64,000 bases of DNA, from assembly GCA_964419145.1 (NCBI GenBank), contig CAYQOM010000006.1, positions 1-64,000 on the forward strand, read 5' to 3'. This document shows, piece by piece, positions 18,901 through 27,647 of this stretch. Made by a program: the position numbers and the translations under genes. The stretch comes from UBA2336 sp964419145. GTDB lineage: Bacteria; Bacteroidota; Bacteroidia; Cytophagales; Cyclobacteriaceae. The notes below the pieces were generated by a model. The model saw nothing but the letters and a program-made list of their open reading frames with translations. It was not told where the DNA came from and made no database searches. How positions within the stretch are numbered: position 1 is the stretch's first letter; every line of letters begins with the position of its first letter.

Positions 18901-20791
18901 TGTTTCGGTTTGGAAAAACAACGGTGCTTATCGAATTACCACTACCCAGTTCACAGCTCTGCCGGTCATTACTGTTGGTGATAATCCTTCGCGCATTTAT
19001 ACCGGTGATTTTGACCGGGATGGAAAAATTGATTTACTGATTATCCACTCAACCGGTACAACCTCAACACAAATTACCATACTGCAAAACCAGAGTACGC
19101 CCGGTAATATTTCATTCAGTGCACCCCTTAACCTTATCAACCCATCGGCATTAACCGTTGCCCATGTTACTGATCTGGATGGTGACGGCAAACCCGAAAT
19201 CATTACTACCAGTGAAAGTGGTAATCGTTTCTCGATCTTCAAAAACATTCATACTTCAGGAGCGTTGACAGCAACTTCGTTTGCGGCCCCTTTCAACACA
19301 ACGGTTACGGGCCCGCGTGGCATTACTACTGGCGACCTCAACGTAGATGGTAAGCCTGAAGTTATTCTTACGCGTGCAGCCGGGTTATTGGAGGTGTATC
19401 AAAATCTTATCCCTACAACTTCCATCACGATTTCCACGCAACCCATTACTCCCAATAATACTTGTGTGGGTAGTTCTGCCTTATTCACTACCGAAGCCAG
19501 CGGCACTACAAACATTACTTATCAGTGGCAAAAGTTTAATTCCGGCACTTCGCTTTTTGAAGACTTAACCAACAATGCCGTGTACTCCGGTGTTGCAACA
19601 GGAACGTTATCAATAACCAATGCATCTGCTGCAGAAGCAGGTGATTATCGGTGTTTGATCACAGGTGACCTTGCCGCAGATGTTTTTACCAACATGGCTA
19701 CTCTTGTTGTAAACACACTGCCTGCATCACCTGGTGTTACAGATGCTTCAACTTGTGGCTCAGGCTCGGTAATTTTATCAGTATCTGGTGGCACGCCTGG
19801 CAATTACCGGTGGTACACACAAACACCATTTGCGCTCATTGCTGGTGAGGTAAACGAAACGTATACTACACCCATGCTCACAACCACCACTATTTACCTC
19901 GTTTCTATTGCGGATGCGTTCTGCGAAAGTATTCGTGTTCCGGTTGCTGCAACGGTGTCTTCCGTTCCAACACAACCTGTAATTGCTTCGAGCATTACAC
20001 CGGTTGGCAATGCCGTTACCGTGTGCAGCAGTGCCGCACTCACCTTAACGGCACCTGCGGGTTTTGCAGCATACACCTGGTCGACAGGCGAAACAACTCA
20101 ACAGATTACGGCTGCTACCAGCGGAAATTATTCTGTTACCGTTACTAATGCCGAGGGTTGTACCAGTCCAGCTTCTGCTTCGCTCAATGTTACAGTTATT
20201 CCCGAACCGTGTGGCAACCAGCCTCCGGTAATTATTTCCGCGTTAACGGGATTGTACATTGAAGGTGTTGTTCGGATTGACCTGACTCCTTTATTAAGTG
20301 ATCCGGATGACAACCTGGACCTGGCTAGTTTGCGGGTAATAACAACACAGACTTTAGCGGGAGCCTCTGCTTCCATTAATGCATCGGGCCAACTTATTCT
20401 CAATTACGGTGGCGTGCTCTTCACCGGTGAAGACCGCATCACGATTGAAGTATGCGATCTTTTTGGTGTATGCACGCAGCAGCAACTCACCATTCAGGTA
20501 GAGGGTGACATTATCGTGCGAACCGGCTTCTCCCCGAATGGCGACACACGAAATGATTTCTTTCAAATTGATTACATCGATCTGTTTCCTGATACGCAAA
20601 ACAACCGCGTAACCATTTACAACCGTTGGGGCGATGTGGTGTTTGAAATCTCAAATTACGACAACCAGTCGCGGGTATTCACCGGACTAAACAAAAACGG
20701 AAATGAGCTACCATCAGGGACTTACTTTTACAAACTTGAATTTGCCAGCGGACGAAAAATGATAACCGGGTATCTCTCTTTAAGAAGATAA
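15992..20791 (+). CDS. Giant T9SS type B surface protein, paralogue of the 1948-residue adhesin without the BspA-like block
   Basis: 1599 residues with a signal peptide (LTFISCVLAIVSQAQ). The order is laminin-B-like, IPT, FG-GAP blades (VDGDGWNDL, ADGDGKLDI, LDGDGLVDL), second IPT, more FG-GAP blades, then directly Ig-like, Ig_7, beta-sandwich and type B sorting domain (SPNGDTRND, IYNRWGD, GYLSLRR). Compared with the 6904 gene, the 352-residue BspA-containing block is missing between the last FG-GAP blade (VYQNL) and the Ig domain (TISTQP). Likely T9SS-secreted; ligand unknown. The 3' end shares identical DNA tracts with its paralogue. It ends 24 bases before a convergent peptidase gene. Confidence 0.92.
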   Translation: MQRLTALTFISCVLAIVSQAQIASTFNTNADGWILRNDGKSISATVTHHATGGNPGGYISGEVPVDNYPAFFWQAPEKFRGNLTYRSFGQTLTFSLQQALSGDNGEFNGNYIEANYPDVIISNGSQTIYFHTSPKPALAPDWNTYSVTLSTASAWRTGSNITSGLASDAQIKAVLNNVTTLHIRANYNLSANTLGLSNVSLGQRPLPSPPVVSGISATSGLPGSLLTIAGNNFASNPADNLVFFGGVQATVSNASPTQLVVTVPTGATYDYINVLNKVTGLSTRSTKPFIPTFKDGGRIIAASFKPKIEIPTSGDNMLSMKVADVDGDGWNDLVISETSNTVSIFRNKGTGSDLTADSFESKVTLTGGGNQTGLFIADADGDGKLDIITGFSNGFQKSFATFRNTSSPGTISFETVELWPGLVYSGITSEAIDLDGDGLVDLMGQHGNSSAAPDFWVAQNISTPGNIEFGAPLGFFGSSTVDAGVNVTAGDLNSDGKPDLIIKYGFGGGFAIAENTSTPGVISFGTPIAFVRSSYGRLVIGDFNNDGKNDIAVRHGFFNDDIILFMNNDTDGALTASDFSTQVIIDSELFAGGNISVADVNGDGRPDFVLTDGTYFGVFENVYMGGVFNANAFVPAYLVGTEGAWLNEAPPEIADLNGDGQPEIIVYVTATNPRAFAIYENINAQAPVISLNTITPLSGPIGSSVTITGSNFSIVPAENSVMFGAVRGTVTAASETSLTVTVPAGASMAKISVTRDRLTSTYHLPFTPTFSGGVSFDNTHFAPPVSFPVSSVQYDPEVADLNNDGKPDIMVNGSGNGLTFRNTHTSGSLSATSLTAGTTANSASPPRLMDLDGDGKLDLVGGSNVFRNISSGDPIDYSTSVYISPGGFFFNDFADFNRDGRIDFIGVNGSVVSLIENRTTVGAFLGLTRASSFSNSIQFSKPAVGGSVVAADFDSDGETDIAATNPGTDNVSVWKNNGAYRITTTQFTALPVITVGDNPSRIYTGDFDRDGKIDLLIIHSTGTTSTQITILQNQSTPGNISFSAPLNLINPSALTVAHVTDLDGDGKPEIITTSESGNRFSIFKNIHTSGALTATSFAAPFNTTVTGPRGITTGDLNVDGKPEVILTRAAGLLEVYQNLIPTTSITISTQPITPNNTCVGSSALFTTEASGTTNITYQWQKFNSGTSLFEDLTNNAVYSGVATGTLSITNASAAEAGDYRCLITGDLAADVFTNMATLVVNTLPASPGVTDASTCGSGSVILSVSGGTPGNYRWYTQTPFALIAGEVNETYTTPMLTTTTIYLVSIADAFCESIRVPVAATVSSVPTQPVIASSITPVGNAVTVCSSAALTLTAPAGFAAYTWSTGETTQQITAATSGNYSVTVTNAEGCTSPASASLNVTVIPEPCGNQPPVIISALTGLYIEGVVRIDLTPLLSDPDDNLDLASLRVITTQTLAGASASINASGQLILNYGGVLFTGEDRITIEVCDLFGVCTQQQLTIQVEGDIIVRTGFSPNGDTRNDFFQIDYIDLFPDTQNNRVTIYNRWGDVVFEISNYDNQSRVFTGLNKNGNELPSGTYFYKLEFASGRKMITGYLSLRR
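19544..20649 (+). repeat. Blocks identical to the 3' end of the upstream paralogue (copy 2)
   Basis: Partner of 11503-12608. The three identical tracts (about 150, 199 and 283 bases) encode the Ig-like domain, the second half of the Ig_7/following module, and most of the sorting domain. Confidence 0.85.
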
Positions 20792-20815
20792 ATGCTAAAA
20801 AACTGATTCAACGTT

Positions 20816-22264
20816 TTAGTCCCACTTCCAATCACCTGCAATCCGCAACGGTTCTTCCAGGTTATTGTCAATCATAAATTGTTTGGTGGTTTCGCTGTCC
20901 ATCTTTTCAGCCGGCAGCTTGTCGGCATTAGCCAATGCAAATAAAATCATGGTGCCAAAACGAGCGGTATTGGTGATATGATCTTTGTTTACCAGATCAA
21001 AGTCATCACAGTCGGCATGGTAACATTTATAAATCGCGCGATCCAGGTTACTGATGATGCTTAAAATGGGTACACCTTCCAGCATAAACGGTTGGTGATC
21101 GCTATGTAAGCCGGATCGGTTACTAAACCTGTTTTTATAAACTGTGTCGATCGCTGCAATCTCCTCTCCTACAGTTTTAAAAAAAGTAGTGTCATTTAAT
21201 TTACCACCCGCATTAACACCGATTGGATTACCTCCCATATCAATATTGAACATGTATTTAATGTTATCGATGGAGCCATCTTTAACGGCTTCCTTTACCA
21301 TGTGCGTTGATCCGAGCAACCCTTGCTCCTCACCCATAAACATCACAAACTGAATGGTTCGTTTTGGCTTGAGGTTATTGGTCTTGAAAGCGCGGGCAAT
21401 GTCCAATATAGCAAATGAACCAATACCATTGTCGATGGCACCAGTAGACAAATCCCATGAATCGAGATGACCACCAATAATAATTTTTTCATCCGGCAAT
21501 TCAGAACCTTTTAGTGTAGCAATCACATTTCGGGCTTTAATCAAATCGCTGTGGTTGGTCATTTGAATTTGTGCTTCAACTTTTTCTCCAGCTTTAATTT
21601 TTTCCTTTAGTTCAATTCCCTTCTCTTTTCCAATACAAACAGCCGGAATTGGAATTAACTCTCCGGTTACGGAAGCTGTACCAGTCAACAGAACACCTCC
21701 ATCAACCTGGTTAAAGATTACTACACCTATTGCACCGTTTTTAATAGCAATGGCTGTTTTTTCACTTCTATGCAGGTTACGGGTACCTTCAGCGCTTCCT
21801 TCCAACACACCTAAATAGACGAGCGCAATTTTACCTTCAGCTTTTCCCGGGTTGGCCGCATAGTCTGCCTCCAGCCCATTGCCCACATCAACCACTTCAC
21901 CAGTTACATCTGCTTCTATTGGTGAATGTCCTAAGGTTACAGCCTTCACCTCTTCCCCACCAATCGTAACCGATACGGTTCCGCGTGACCAGGCTTTGGT
22001 TTCAAATTCCTGGTACCGCACATCGGTAAAACCATATTCCTTGAATTTAGAATAGGTGTATTCTTCGGCCTTGCTACCATTCTCCGATCCTGTTAACCGA
22101 TGACCAATGGTTGATGTAGCTTCTTGAAGCGTTGCATAGCCTTTGGCATGTTGAACCACCTCTGAATTGATTCGGGAAAAAATTTCAGGTCGCGTTTCTC
22201 TTTTACAAGAGGACAGCATGGTTATTGAAAAGAAGATGGCTGACAGGACAAGAATTCTATTCAT
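20816..22264 (-). CDS. M28-family zinc metallopeptidase with PA domain, lipoprotein
   Basis: 482 residues. The N-terminus has a lipobox (SITMLSSC, Cys 20), so it is probably membrane-anchored outside the cytoplasm. A protease-associated insert occupies about 110-235. The M28 zinc ligands are all visible: GGHLDSWD (His near residue 265), AIDNGIG, GEEQGLLG, NIDMGG and CYHADCDD. The length and order fit M28 carboxypeptidase Q/aminopeptidase-like enzymes that trim peptides. It is convergent with the adhesin gene and transcribed away from the S9 peptidase at 22557; the two exopeptidase-type genes could serve peptide scavenging together, which is inference. Confidence 0.93.
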   Translation of the reverse strand: MNRILVLSAIFFSITMLSSCKRETRPEIFSRINSEVVQHAKGYATLQEATSTIGHRLTGSENGSKAEEYTYSKFKEYGFTDVRYQEFETKAWSRGTVSVTIGGEEVKAVTLGHSPIEADVTGEVVDVGNGLEADYAANPGKAEGKIALVYLGVLEGSAEGTRNLHRSEKTAIAIKNGAIGVVIFNQVDGGVLLTGTASVTGELIPIPAVCIGKEKGIELKEKIKAGEKVEAQIQMTNHSDLIKARNVIATLKGSELPDEKIIIGGHLDSWDLSTGAIDNGIGSFAILDIARAFKTNNLKPKRTIQFVMFMGEEQGLLGSTHMVKEAVKDGSIDNIKYMFNIDMGGNPIGVNAGGKLNDTTFFKTVGEEIAAIDTVYKNRFSNRSGLHSDHQPFMLEGVPILSIISNLDRAIYKCYHADCDDFDLVNKDHITNTARFGTMILFALANADKLPAEKMDSETTKQFMIDNNLEEPLRIAGDWKWD

Positions 22265-22397
22265 GAGATTTTTTATTTAGAATAACGAAGATAAGCCGAT
22301 CAATTATGAATTTCACTAAAATCTTTACCAATGGCTAATTTCAAAGTAATGTTATGTACTTAGATCAAACAGTACTTGCCCCGGTACCTAATTCCGT

Positions 22398-22529
22398 TTA
22401 GGCTAAAAGCCAACTCCATACATAGCCAATCATTAACGCAAATAACCTTCCACCTACATAAAACCCCATCAGGATAACCGACCATAAATTCTCAGTTTTG
22501 ATAAAACATTTGTTCGAAATATTTTCCAT
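22398..22529 (-). CDS. Possible 43-residue single-pass membrane protein
   Basis: An ORF of 43 codons with ATG at 22529 and TAA at 22398-22400. The first 16 residues are polar, then a hydrophobic stretch (SVILMGFYVGGRLFALMIGY and on to WSWLLA) that fits one membrane helix rich in Gly and aromatics. It starts 27 bases from the divergent S9 peptidase ATG. No family is recognised. It could be a chance ORF in the 292-base gap, although the residue pattern looks protein-like. Confidence 0.3.
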   Translation of the reverse strand: MENISNKCFIKTENLWSVILMGFYVGGRLFALMIGYVWSWLLA

Positions 22530-22556
22530 CTTCGAAATCGATTAATATTACCCCAT

Positions 22557-24731
22557 ATGCAAAAAATAAAATTAACACCCTTCACTTTTCTGATTGTAGC
22601 GCTGTGGTTCGTTGCCTGCTCACCTAAAGAAAAACAGGCCAGCTTACCCGATGTTAAGCCACCCGTTGCCAAAATTGAACCTTTCGAGGTAGTAAGCAAA
22701 CATGGCCACACCCGTACCGATAATTACTATTGGTTAAAAAACCGCGAAGACTCCACGGTGATCAATTACCTCACCGCTGAGAACAACTACCTGGACACCA
22801 TGATGGCCCACACGGATGATTTTCAGGAAGCGCTATTTGAAGAGATGCGCGGTCGCATAAAAGAAGATGATTCATCTGTTCCGTACAAACTGGATGACTA
22901 TTACTACTATACCCGTTTTGTTACCGGTGGTGAGTACCCGATTTACTGTCGTAAAAAAGGTTCGTTGGATGCCCCTGAGGAAATTGTGGCAGATGGCAAT
23001 GAATTAGGCAAAGACCAATCGTATTTCAACTTTTTCACTTCAGTTAGCCCGGATCACAAGCTGGCGGCCATTGTTATGGATACCGTAGGTAGAAACTTTT
23101 ATACGGTTAAATTTAAAGATCTTGCAACCGGAAAAATGCTTGCTGATAAAATTCCAAATACGCGTGGCGGTTATCAGTGGACAAACGACAATAAATCCAT
23201 GTACTATGCCGTTCCCGATCCGTTGACGCTGCGCAACTACCTGATCAAGCGCCACATTCTCGGAACAAACGCAGAAGCGGATCCGGTCATTTATGAAGAA
23301 AAAGATGAAACACTGGCTGTGTACCTCGGAAAAACCAAATCAAAAAAATATTTCGTTATCAACTCAGGCCGTACCGATGCCAGCTTCGTTCAATTTATTG
23401 ATGCCGACAAACCCGGAAAACCGATTGTAATCGAACCACTCAAAGATAATGTTGAGTATTCCGTAGATCATGCCGGTGGCGATGTGTTTTATATCCGTAC
23501 CAATCTGGATGCAAAAAACTTTCGTTTAGTAGAGGCACCTGTTTCTTTTCCGGGCGCATCAAACTGGAAAGACGTTATACCCAATCGTGAAAATGTTTTC
23601 CTTGAAGGTGTAGATTATTTCAAAGACTTTATGGCTGTTGAAGAGATGAGTGCAGGCCTCACCACCATTCGCATCATCAAACGAGCCGACAACTCAGAGC
23701 ACACCATCAATTTTGGTGAACCGGCTTATACTGCAGGCATCGGTTACAATCCTGATTTTAACACCAACATCATCCGATACAGTTATCAGTCCATGACCAC
23801 ACCTGCTTCTACCTACGACTATAACATGGACAGCCGTGAAAAGGAATTAAAGAAGGAACAGGAAGTATTGGGTAATTTCAACAAAGAAGATTACGCCACT
23901 GAACGCGTAATGGTAAAAGCACGTGATGGCAAGGAAGTGCCCATGTCAATTGTGTATCGGAAAGATAAATTCAAAAAAGATGGTACTGTTCCGGGATGGA
24001 TTTACGGTTATGGCTCGTATGGCTCAACCATGTTCCCTACTTTCAGCACAGCAAGACTTAGTTTGCTTGATCGTGGTTTTGTGTATGCTATCGCGCATGT
24101 GCGTGGCGGACAGGAAATGGGTGGCGCCTGGTATGAAGATGGGAAGATGATGAACAAGAAAAACACATTTACCGATTTCATCGACTGCTCCGACTGGTTG
24201 ATTCAAAATAACTATGTGGCTAAAGACAAACTCTTCGCCTCAGGCGGCAGTGCCGGTGGGTTGCTGATGGGCGCCATTGTTAACATGCGACCCGAATTGT
24301 ACCGTGGCGTTATTGCTGCAGTACCATTCGTGGATGTGGTGACCACCATGATGGACGAGAGCATTCCACTCACTACGTTTGAATGGAAAGAATGGGGCAA
24401 CCCGAACATCCAGGAAGAATACGAATACATGCTCTCCTACTCTCCGTATGATAACGTTGAAAAGAAAGACTACCCGAATTTATTGGTGACTACTGGTTTG
24501 CACGATTCGCAAGTGCAGTATTGGGAACCCGCCAAATGGGTAGCCAAGCTGCGGGCGATGAAAACCGATAACAACCGCCTCTATTTATATACCAATATGG
24601 ATGCCGGTCATGGTGGCGCCAGCGGAAGGTTCAGAAGGCTGCGGGAAGTGGCACGGGAATACACCTTTGTGTTCGATATTCTGGGCATGAAAGAAGTGAT
24701 TGAAACAAAGCCCAAAATTGAAAAACTTTAA
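22557..24731 (+). CDS. Prolyl oligopeptidase family (S9A) serine peptidase, lipoprotein
   Basis: 724 residues. A lipoprotein signal (IVALWFVACSPKEK) replaces the cytoplasmic start usual for prolyl oligopeptidases. The N-terminal S9 propeller domain spans about 40-450, and the alpha/beta-hydrolase domain has catalytic Ser565 in GGSAGG, Asp650 in HDSQV and His685 in AGHGG. GYGSYG and AHVRGGQEMG are standard S9A segments. It should cut short peptides after proline in the periplasm or at the outer membrane. An 11-bp hairpin follows 32 bases after the stop. Confidence 0.94.
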   Translation: MQKIKLTPFTFLIVALWFVACSPKEKQASLPDVKPPVAKIEPFEVVSKHGHTRTDNYYWLKNREDSTVINYLTAENNYLDTMMAHTDDFQEALFEEMRGRIKEDDSSVPYKLDDYYYYTRFVTGGEYPIYCRKKGSLDAPEEIVADGNELGKDQSYFNFFTSVSPDHKLAAIVMDTVGRNFYTVKFKDLATGKMLADKIPNTRGGYQWTNDNKSMYYAVPDPLTLRNYLIKRHILGTNAEADPVIYEEKDETLAVYLGKTKSKKYFVINSGRTDASFVQFIDADKPGKPIVIEPLKDNVEYSVDHAGGDVFYIRTNLDAKNFRLVEAPVSFPGASNWKDVIPNRENVFLEGVDYFKDFMAVEEMSAGLTTIRIIKRADNSEHTINFGEPAYTAGIGYNPDFNTNIIRYSYQSMTTPASTYDYNMDSREKELKKEQEVLGNFNKEDYATERVMVKARDGKEVPMSIVYRKDKFKKDGTVPGWIYGYGSYGSTMFPTFSTARLSLLDRGFVYAIAHVRGGQEMGGAWYEDGKMMNKKNTFTDFIDCSDWLIQNNYVAKDKLFASGGSAGGLLMGAIVNMRPELYRGVIAAVPFVDVVTTMMDESIPLTTFEWKEWGNPNIQEEYEYMLSYSPYDNVEKKDYPNLLVTTGLHDSQVQYWEPAKWVAKLRAMKTDNNRLYLYTNMDAGHGGASGRFRRLREVAREYTFVFDILGMKEVIETKPKIEKL

Positions 24732-24762
24732 AGAAGCTTTAGATTGTCAATCGAACATGATT

Positions 24763-24790
24763 CAAAAATCCCCGTAAAAGGGGATTTTTG
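24763..24790 (+). terminator. Intrinsic terminator after the S9 peptidase
   Basis: A perfect 11-bp stem (caaaaatcccc / ggggatttttg) encloses a six-base loop gtaaaa. The stem's own T-run supplies the U-tract, and the mirrored A-run would allow weak bidirectional use. Confidence 0.8.
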
Positions 24791-24864
24791 ATTTAATGAC
24801 CATCCCATGCAAAAGAAATTCGAACTTTACCCTGTATCTTCGATAACCTAAAAACAAATTACCT

Positions 24865-25356
24865 ATGAAAAAGACTCCCTTTATTCCACTCCTTCTTGTT
24901 GCCCTTGTATTTACCGGCTGCAATTTCTCTGTAGGCACCAAAGCTGATCTTACATCCGGACTAAGTTCTTCCTGGAACGGTCTGGATGCCGAAACCATCT
25001 ATTTTGTTGATCAGGAAGACCAATCCATTACCAACAAACAGGTAACCTGGAACACCGAATGCTCCTTCGTATTTGAAGGCATCAGCAACTACACCCTTAA
25101 AGATGGAAATGCATTTCCGGGAATTACATTAACCGTCACTGATCCATCTGGAGCAGAAATAGTTGCCTTTGACGATATGCTGGCCAACTACACCGAAGGC
25201 GTTTCCGCTACCGATGCTTCTGTTCTCCGTGCATCCCTAACCGTTGGCGACCCGATGAAAGTTGGTGAAACCTATACCGTAACCGCACGTGTATTCGATA
25301 AACAAAATGCTGAAGCGGAAATTGTGAGTAAGGTTACCGTTACAGTGGTTGAGTAG
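24865..25356 (+). CDS. Small lipoprotein of unknown function with Ig-like fold features
   Basis: 163 residues with a clear lipobox (LVALVFTGC, Cys 19). The rest is beta-rich (alternating hydrophobics, VTVTVVE end, ITLTVTDPSG) and suggests an Ig-like sandwich, but no family is recognised. It stands alone between a terminator and a convergent gene. A box TATCTTCG at 24836-24843, one base off the Bacteroidota -7 consensus, lies upstream. Confidence 0.75.
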   Translation: MKKTPFIPLLLVALVFTGCNFSVGTKADLTSGLSSSWNGLDAETIYFVDQEDQSITNKQVTWNTECSFVFEGISNYTLKDGNAFPGITLTVTDPSGAEIVAFDDMLANYTEGVSATDASVLRASLTVGDPMKVGETYTVTARVFDKQNAEAEIVSKVTVTVVE

Positions 25357-25410
25357 TATAGGGAAAAATCTTCCGGGTCCGTTTATGATTCAGACCCGGA
25401 AGGTTACCAT

Positions 25411-25839
25411 TTAAAACTTTACTTCTACTTTCTTTTCCAGTTCGCGTTTTTGCATAGAGAAACCTTTGGAAAGCGATTCGGTATGATCGCCTATCTTGAT
25501 AACATACGAGTAGCCCATTTGAACCAATTGCTCCTCTACGTCAATACCCTGCGACACACCCTCAAACACTAGTGCTTGGGCCTTATTGGGAATATCTTTA
25601 AAAGCAATCCAGTCGGTTTCTTCACTCAAGAAATATTCTTCCTCATACGGGTCATAGGTCATCACCAGCGCCCCAGCCCAGAATTTCACAAAATGATTAT
25701 CATATTTTGAATCGCTAAAATCCTTTTCGGTAAAGAATTCAATTTTTACTTTTTTGTCCACCAACTGAACAGGTTGCTGTTTATCATCAGAGCAGCCCAA
25801 AAGGAAAAGAGAAATAACAATAATGATAGTGCGTGTCAT
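25411..25839 (-). CDS. Small lipoprotein of unknown function downstream of pyrD
   Basis: The frame can start at 25875, where ATG overlaps the pyrD stop (ATGA), but the internal ATG at 25839 gives a compact lipoprotein signal (MTRTIIIVISLFLLGCSDD, Cys 16) and is preferred. The mature part is charged, about 125 residues, without a recognised domain. It probably shares a transcript with pyrD. Confidence 0.7.
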   Translation of the reverse strand: MTRTIIIVISLFLLGCSDDKQQPVQLVDKKVKIEFFTEKDFSDSKYDNHFVKFWAGALVMTYDPYEEEYFLSEETDWIAFKDIPNKAQALVFEGVSQGIDVEEQLVQMGYSYVIKIGDHTESLSKGFSMQKRELEKKVEVKF

Positions 25840-25871
25840 AAGGGTTTGATTTTGCCTGATCAAGACAAACA

Positions 25872-26909
25872 TCATTCCAGTTTTGAAACAAGCGCTTTCA
25901 GAATGCGCTTCACAAATCCGGGCCCTTCATACACAAAGCCCGTATAGATTTGAATTAAATCGGCACCTGCATCCAGTTTTTCCAACGCATCCTGAACAGA
26001 CATAATGCCGCCCACACCAATTATCGGGTAATCAGGGCCCAGTTCTCTCCGTAAGTATTTGATTACCTCCGTAGCTCTATTTCGTAACGGTTTACCGCTC
26101 AATCCGCCCGCCCCGATTTGTTCAACAGTTTGGAGATCGGTTGACAGTCCATCACGTGAAATGGTTGTGTTGGTGGCAATGACACCATCGGTTTTGGTCT
26201 CCTTTAAAATTTCGATAACATCATCAAGCTGTTCAACGGTAAGGTCGGGAGCGATTTTTAACAACACCGGTTTGGGTTTGAGGTTTGCTGCCATGCGCGA
26301 CTTCACAAAACTCAACAACTTACGCAAAGGCTCCTTCTCCTGGAGTTCGCGCAAGCCCGGAGTGTTAGGCGAACTTACATTCACTACAAAATAATCAACC
26401 ACCGGATACAGGGCATCCATGCAAACGGCATAATCGTCCAGGGCGCTTTCGTTAGGGGTTACTTTGTTCTTCCCAATGTTCCCGCCAACAATTACATTCG
26501 ACTTTCTTTTCTTCAATCGTTCAACGGCAGCTACAACACCACCGTTATTAAAGCCCATCCGGTTAATTAAAGCCTGATCGGCAGGCAACCGAAAAAGTCT
26601 TGGCTTGTCATTTCCGGGCTGTGGCTTGGGCGTAAGTGTTCCGATTTCTATAAATCCAAAACCGAAAGTGGATAATTCATTAATCAGTTTAGCATCTTTA
26701 TCAAAACCAGCTGCGAGGCCAACCGGATTTTTAAACGTGATACCAAAAAGTTTTTTCTCAAGGGCGGGATGTTGAAAAGAAAAGAGCGCTGCCAATAACC
26801 GGTTGAACCCCGGAATACTTCCTTTTACTTGTAGGGTGGAAAATACAAGGTGATGAACACGTTCTGCGTCCAGTAAAAAGAGTATAGGCCGGATTATATA
26901 CTTATACAT
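25872..26909 (-). CDS. pyrD: Dihydroorotate dehydrogenase (quinone), class 2
   Basis: Oxidises dihydroorotate to orotate with FMN and passes electrons to menaquinone; fourth step of pyrimidine synthesis, at the inner membrane. The hydrophobic N-terminal helix (YKYIIRPILFLLDAERVHH) is the class 2 membrane tunnel. FMN/substrate segments NRMGFNNGG, NVSSPNTPGLR (the region of the class 2 catalytic Ser), ATNTT and GVGGI are present. ATG at 26909 (346 residues) is preferred to 26927 because family members start with this helix. An upstream catctttgc, one base off the -7 consensus, would give an almost leaderless transcript. Confidence 0.96.
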   Translation of the reverse strand: MYKYIIRPILFLLDAERVHHLVFSTLQVKGSIPGFNRLLAALFSFQHPALEKKLFGITFKNPVGLAAGFDKDAKLINELSTFGFGFIEIGTLTPKPQPGNDKPRLFRLPADQALINRMGFNNGGVVAAVERLKKRKSNVIVGGNIGKNKVTPNESALDDYAVCMDALYPVVDYFVVNVSSPNTPGLRELQEKEPLRKLLSFVKSRMAANLKPKPVLLKIAPDLTVEQLDDVIEILKETKTDGVIATNTTISRDGLSTDLQTVEQIGAGGLSGKPLRNRATEVIKYLRRELGPDYPIIGVGGIMSVQDALEKLDAGADLIQIYTGFVYEGPGFVKRILKALVSKLE

Positions 26910-26961
26910 GCCGCAAAGATGTGGCAATTAATGATAGTGAGAAATACAACTGTGATAAAAT

Positions 26962-26993
26962 AAAAAACGCCAGACTTTAATGGCCTGGCGTTT
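26962..26993 (-). terminator. Intrinsic terminator after the small barrel gene
   Basis: A nine-base-pair stem (aaacgccag / ctggcgttt) with loop; read on the minus strand it is followed by a T-rich run. It lies just past the stop at 27011. Confidence 0.85.
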
Positions 26994-27010
26994 CTTGAGT
27001 TTTTAAATGC

Positions 27011-27511
27011 TTATAATTTAACGGTAATTCCAAAGCTGCCACCAGCACCAGTACCTCCTCCGAATTCAAGGTTTACACCAAATTTATCAGAGAAGAAATA
27101 ACGACCACCAATTTGTGCATCTAAGCCAATGCCTGATCCACGTGCATCCGGATAATCATCCAGGTCTGACCAAATGTAGTAGCCTAAGGTTAAGCCGGCA
27201 TAGAAATTCCACTCACTCGGCATGTTGAATAGCGTGTTAAAGTGATAATTGCCATTAAAAGCCAAAACTATCAGGCTTTGATCCCAATCAAGACCTGCAG
27301 CGCGATAGCTATAATTCCTATAGGATACCTTTGGGCCGATGGTTATGTCAGGATGCACACCAAAATCAGCACCTACATAAACAGGAACTCCCCAGTTTGA
27401 AAAACCAAGACCGGCATTCAATTGCTTACCGCCCTTGCCCGGAGGGGCTTGTGCAAATGCAAGGGTAAGACCAAGAAGGGAAAACAAACCAATTAATGTA
27501 ATCTTTTTCAT
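27011..27511 (-). CDS. Small outer membrane beta-barrel protein
   Basis: 166 residues with a signal peptide (LIGLFSLLGLTLAFAQ). The mature part has alternating hydrophobic/polar strands with Gly and aromatics (FNGNYHFNTL, FYAGLTLGYYIW, IGLDAQIGGRYFF) and a Gly-rich end finishing in FGITVKL, typical of OmpW/PorT-like small barrels. Function unknown. It has its own promoter-like sequence and terminator, so it is probably monocistronic. Confidence 0.8.
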   Translation of the reverse strand: MKKITLIGLFSLLGLTLAFAQAPPGKGGKQLNAGLGFSNWGVPVYVGADFGVHPDITIGPKVSYRNYSYRAAGLDWDQSLIVLAFNGNYHFNTLFNMPSEWNFYAGLTLGYYIWSDLDDYPDARGSGIGLDAQIGGRYFFSDKFGVNLEFGGGTGAGGSFGITVKL

Positions 27512-27539
27512 TTTCTGTTTCGTTAAGAATTAGTTTATG

Positions 27540-27571
27540 CAAGTATACTAAGTAATTCAGGGCATTTCAAA
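27540..27571 (-). promoter_or_regulatory. Promoter candidate for the small barrel gene
   Basis: On the minus strand TTTG (27568-27571) and TATACTTG (27540-27547) are separated by 20 bases. This fits the Bacteroidota -33/-7 pattern with one mismatch in the -7 box, 28 bases upstream of the ATG. Confidence 0.55.
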
Positions 27572-27625
27572 GCACTCAAGGCTTATTCACTTTACCCGGG
27601 TTAAATCAACTTTTTAGGCTATAAA

Positions 27626-27644
27626 TTACCTGCATGGCAGGTAA
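27626..27644 (-). terminator. Short hairpin after the DUF4136 gene
   Basis: Stem ttacctgc/gcaggtaa with a three-base loop lies directly after the stop codon; on the minus strand it is followed by tttatag, a weak U-tract. Terminator role is probable only. Confidence 0.45.
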
Positions 27645-27647
27645 ATT

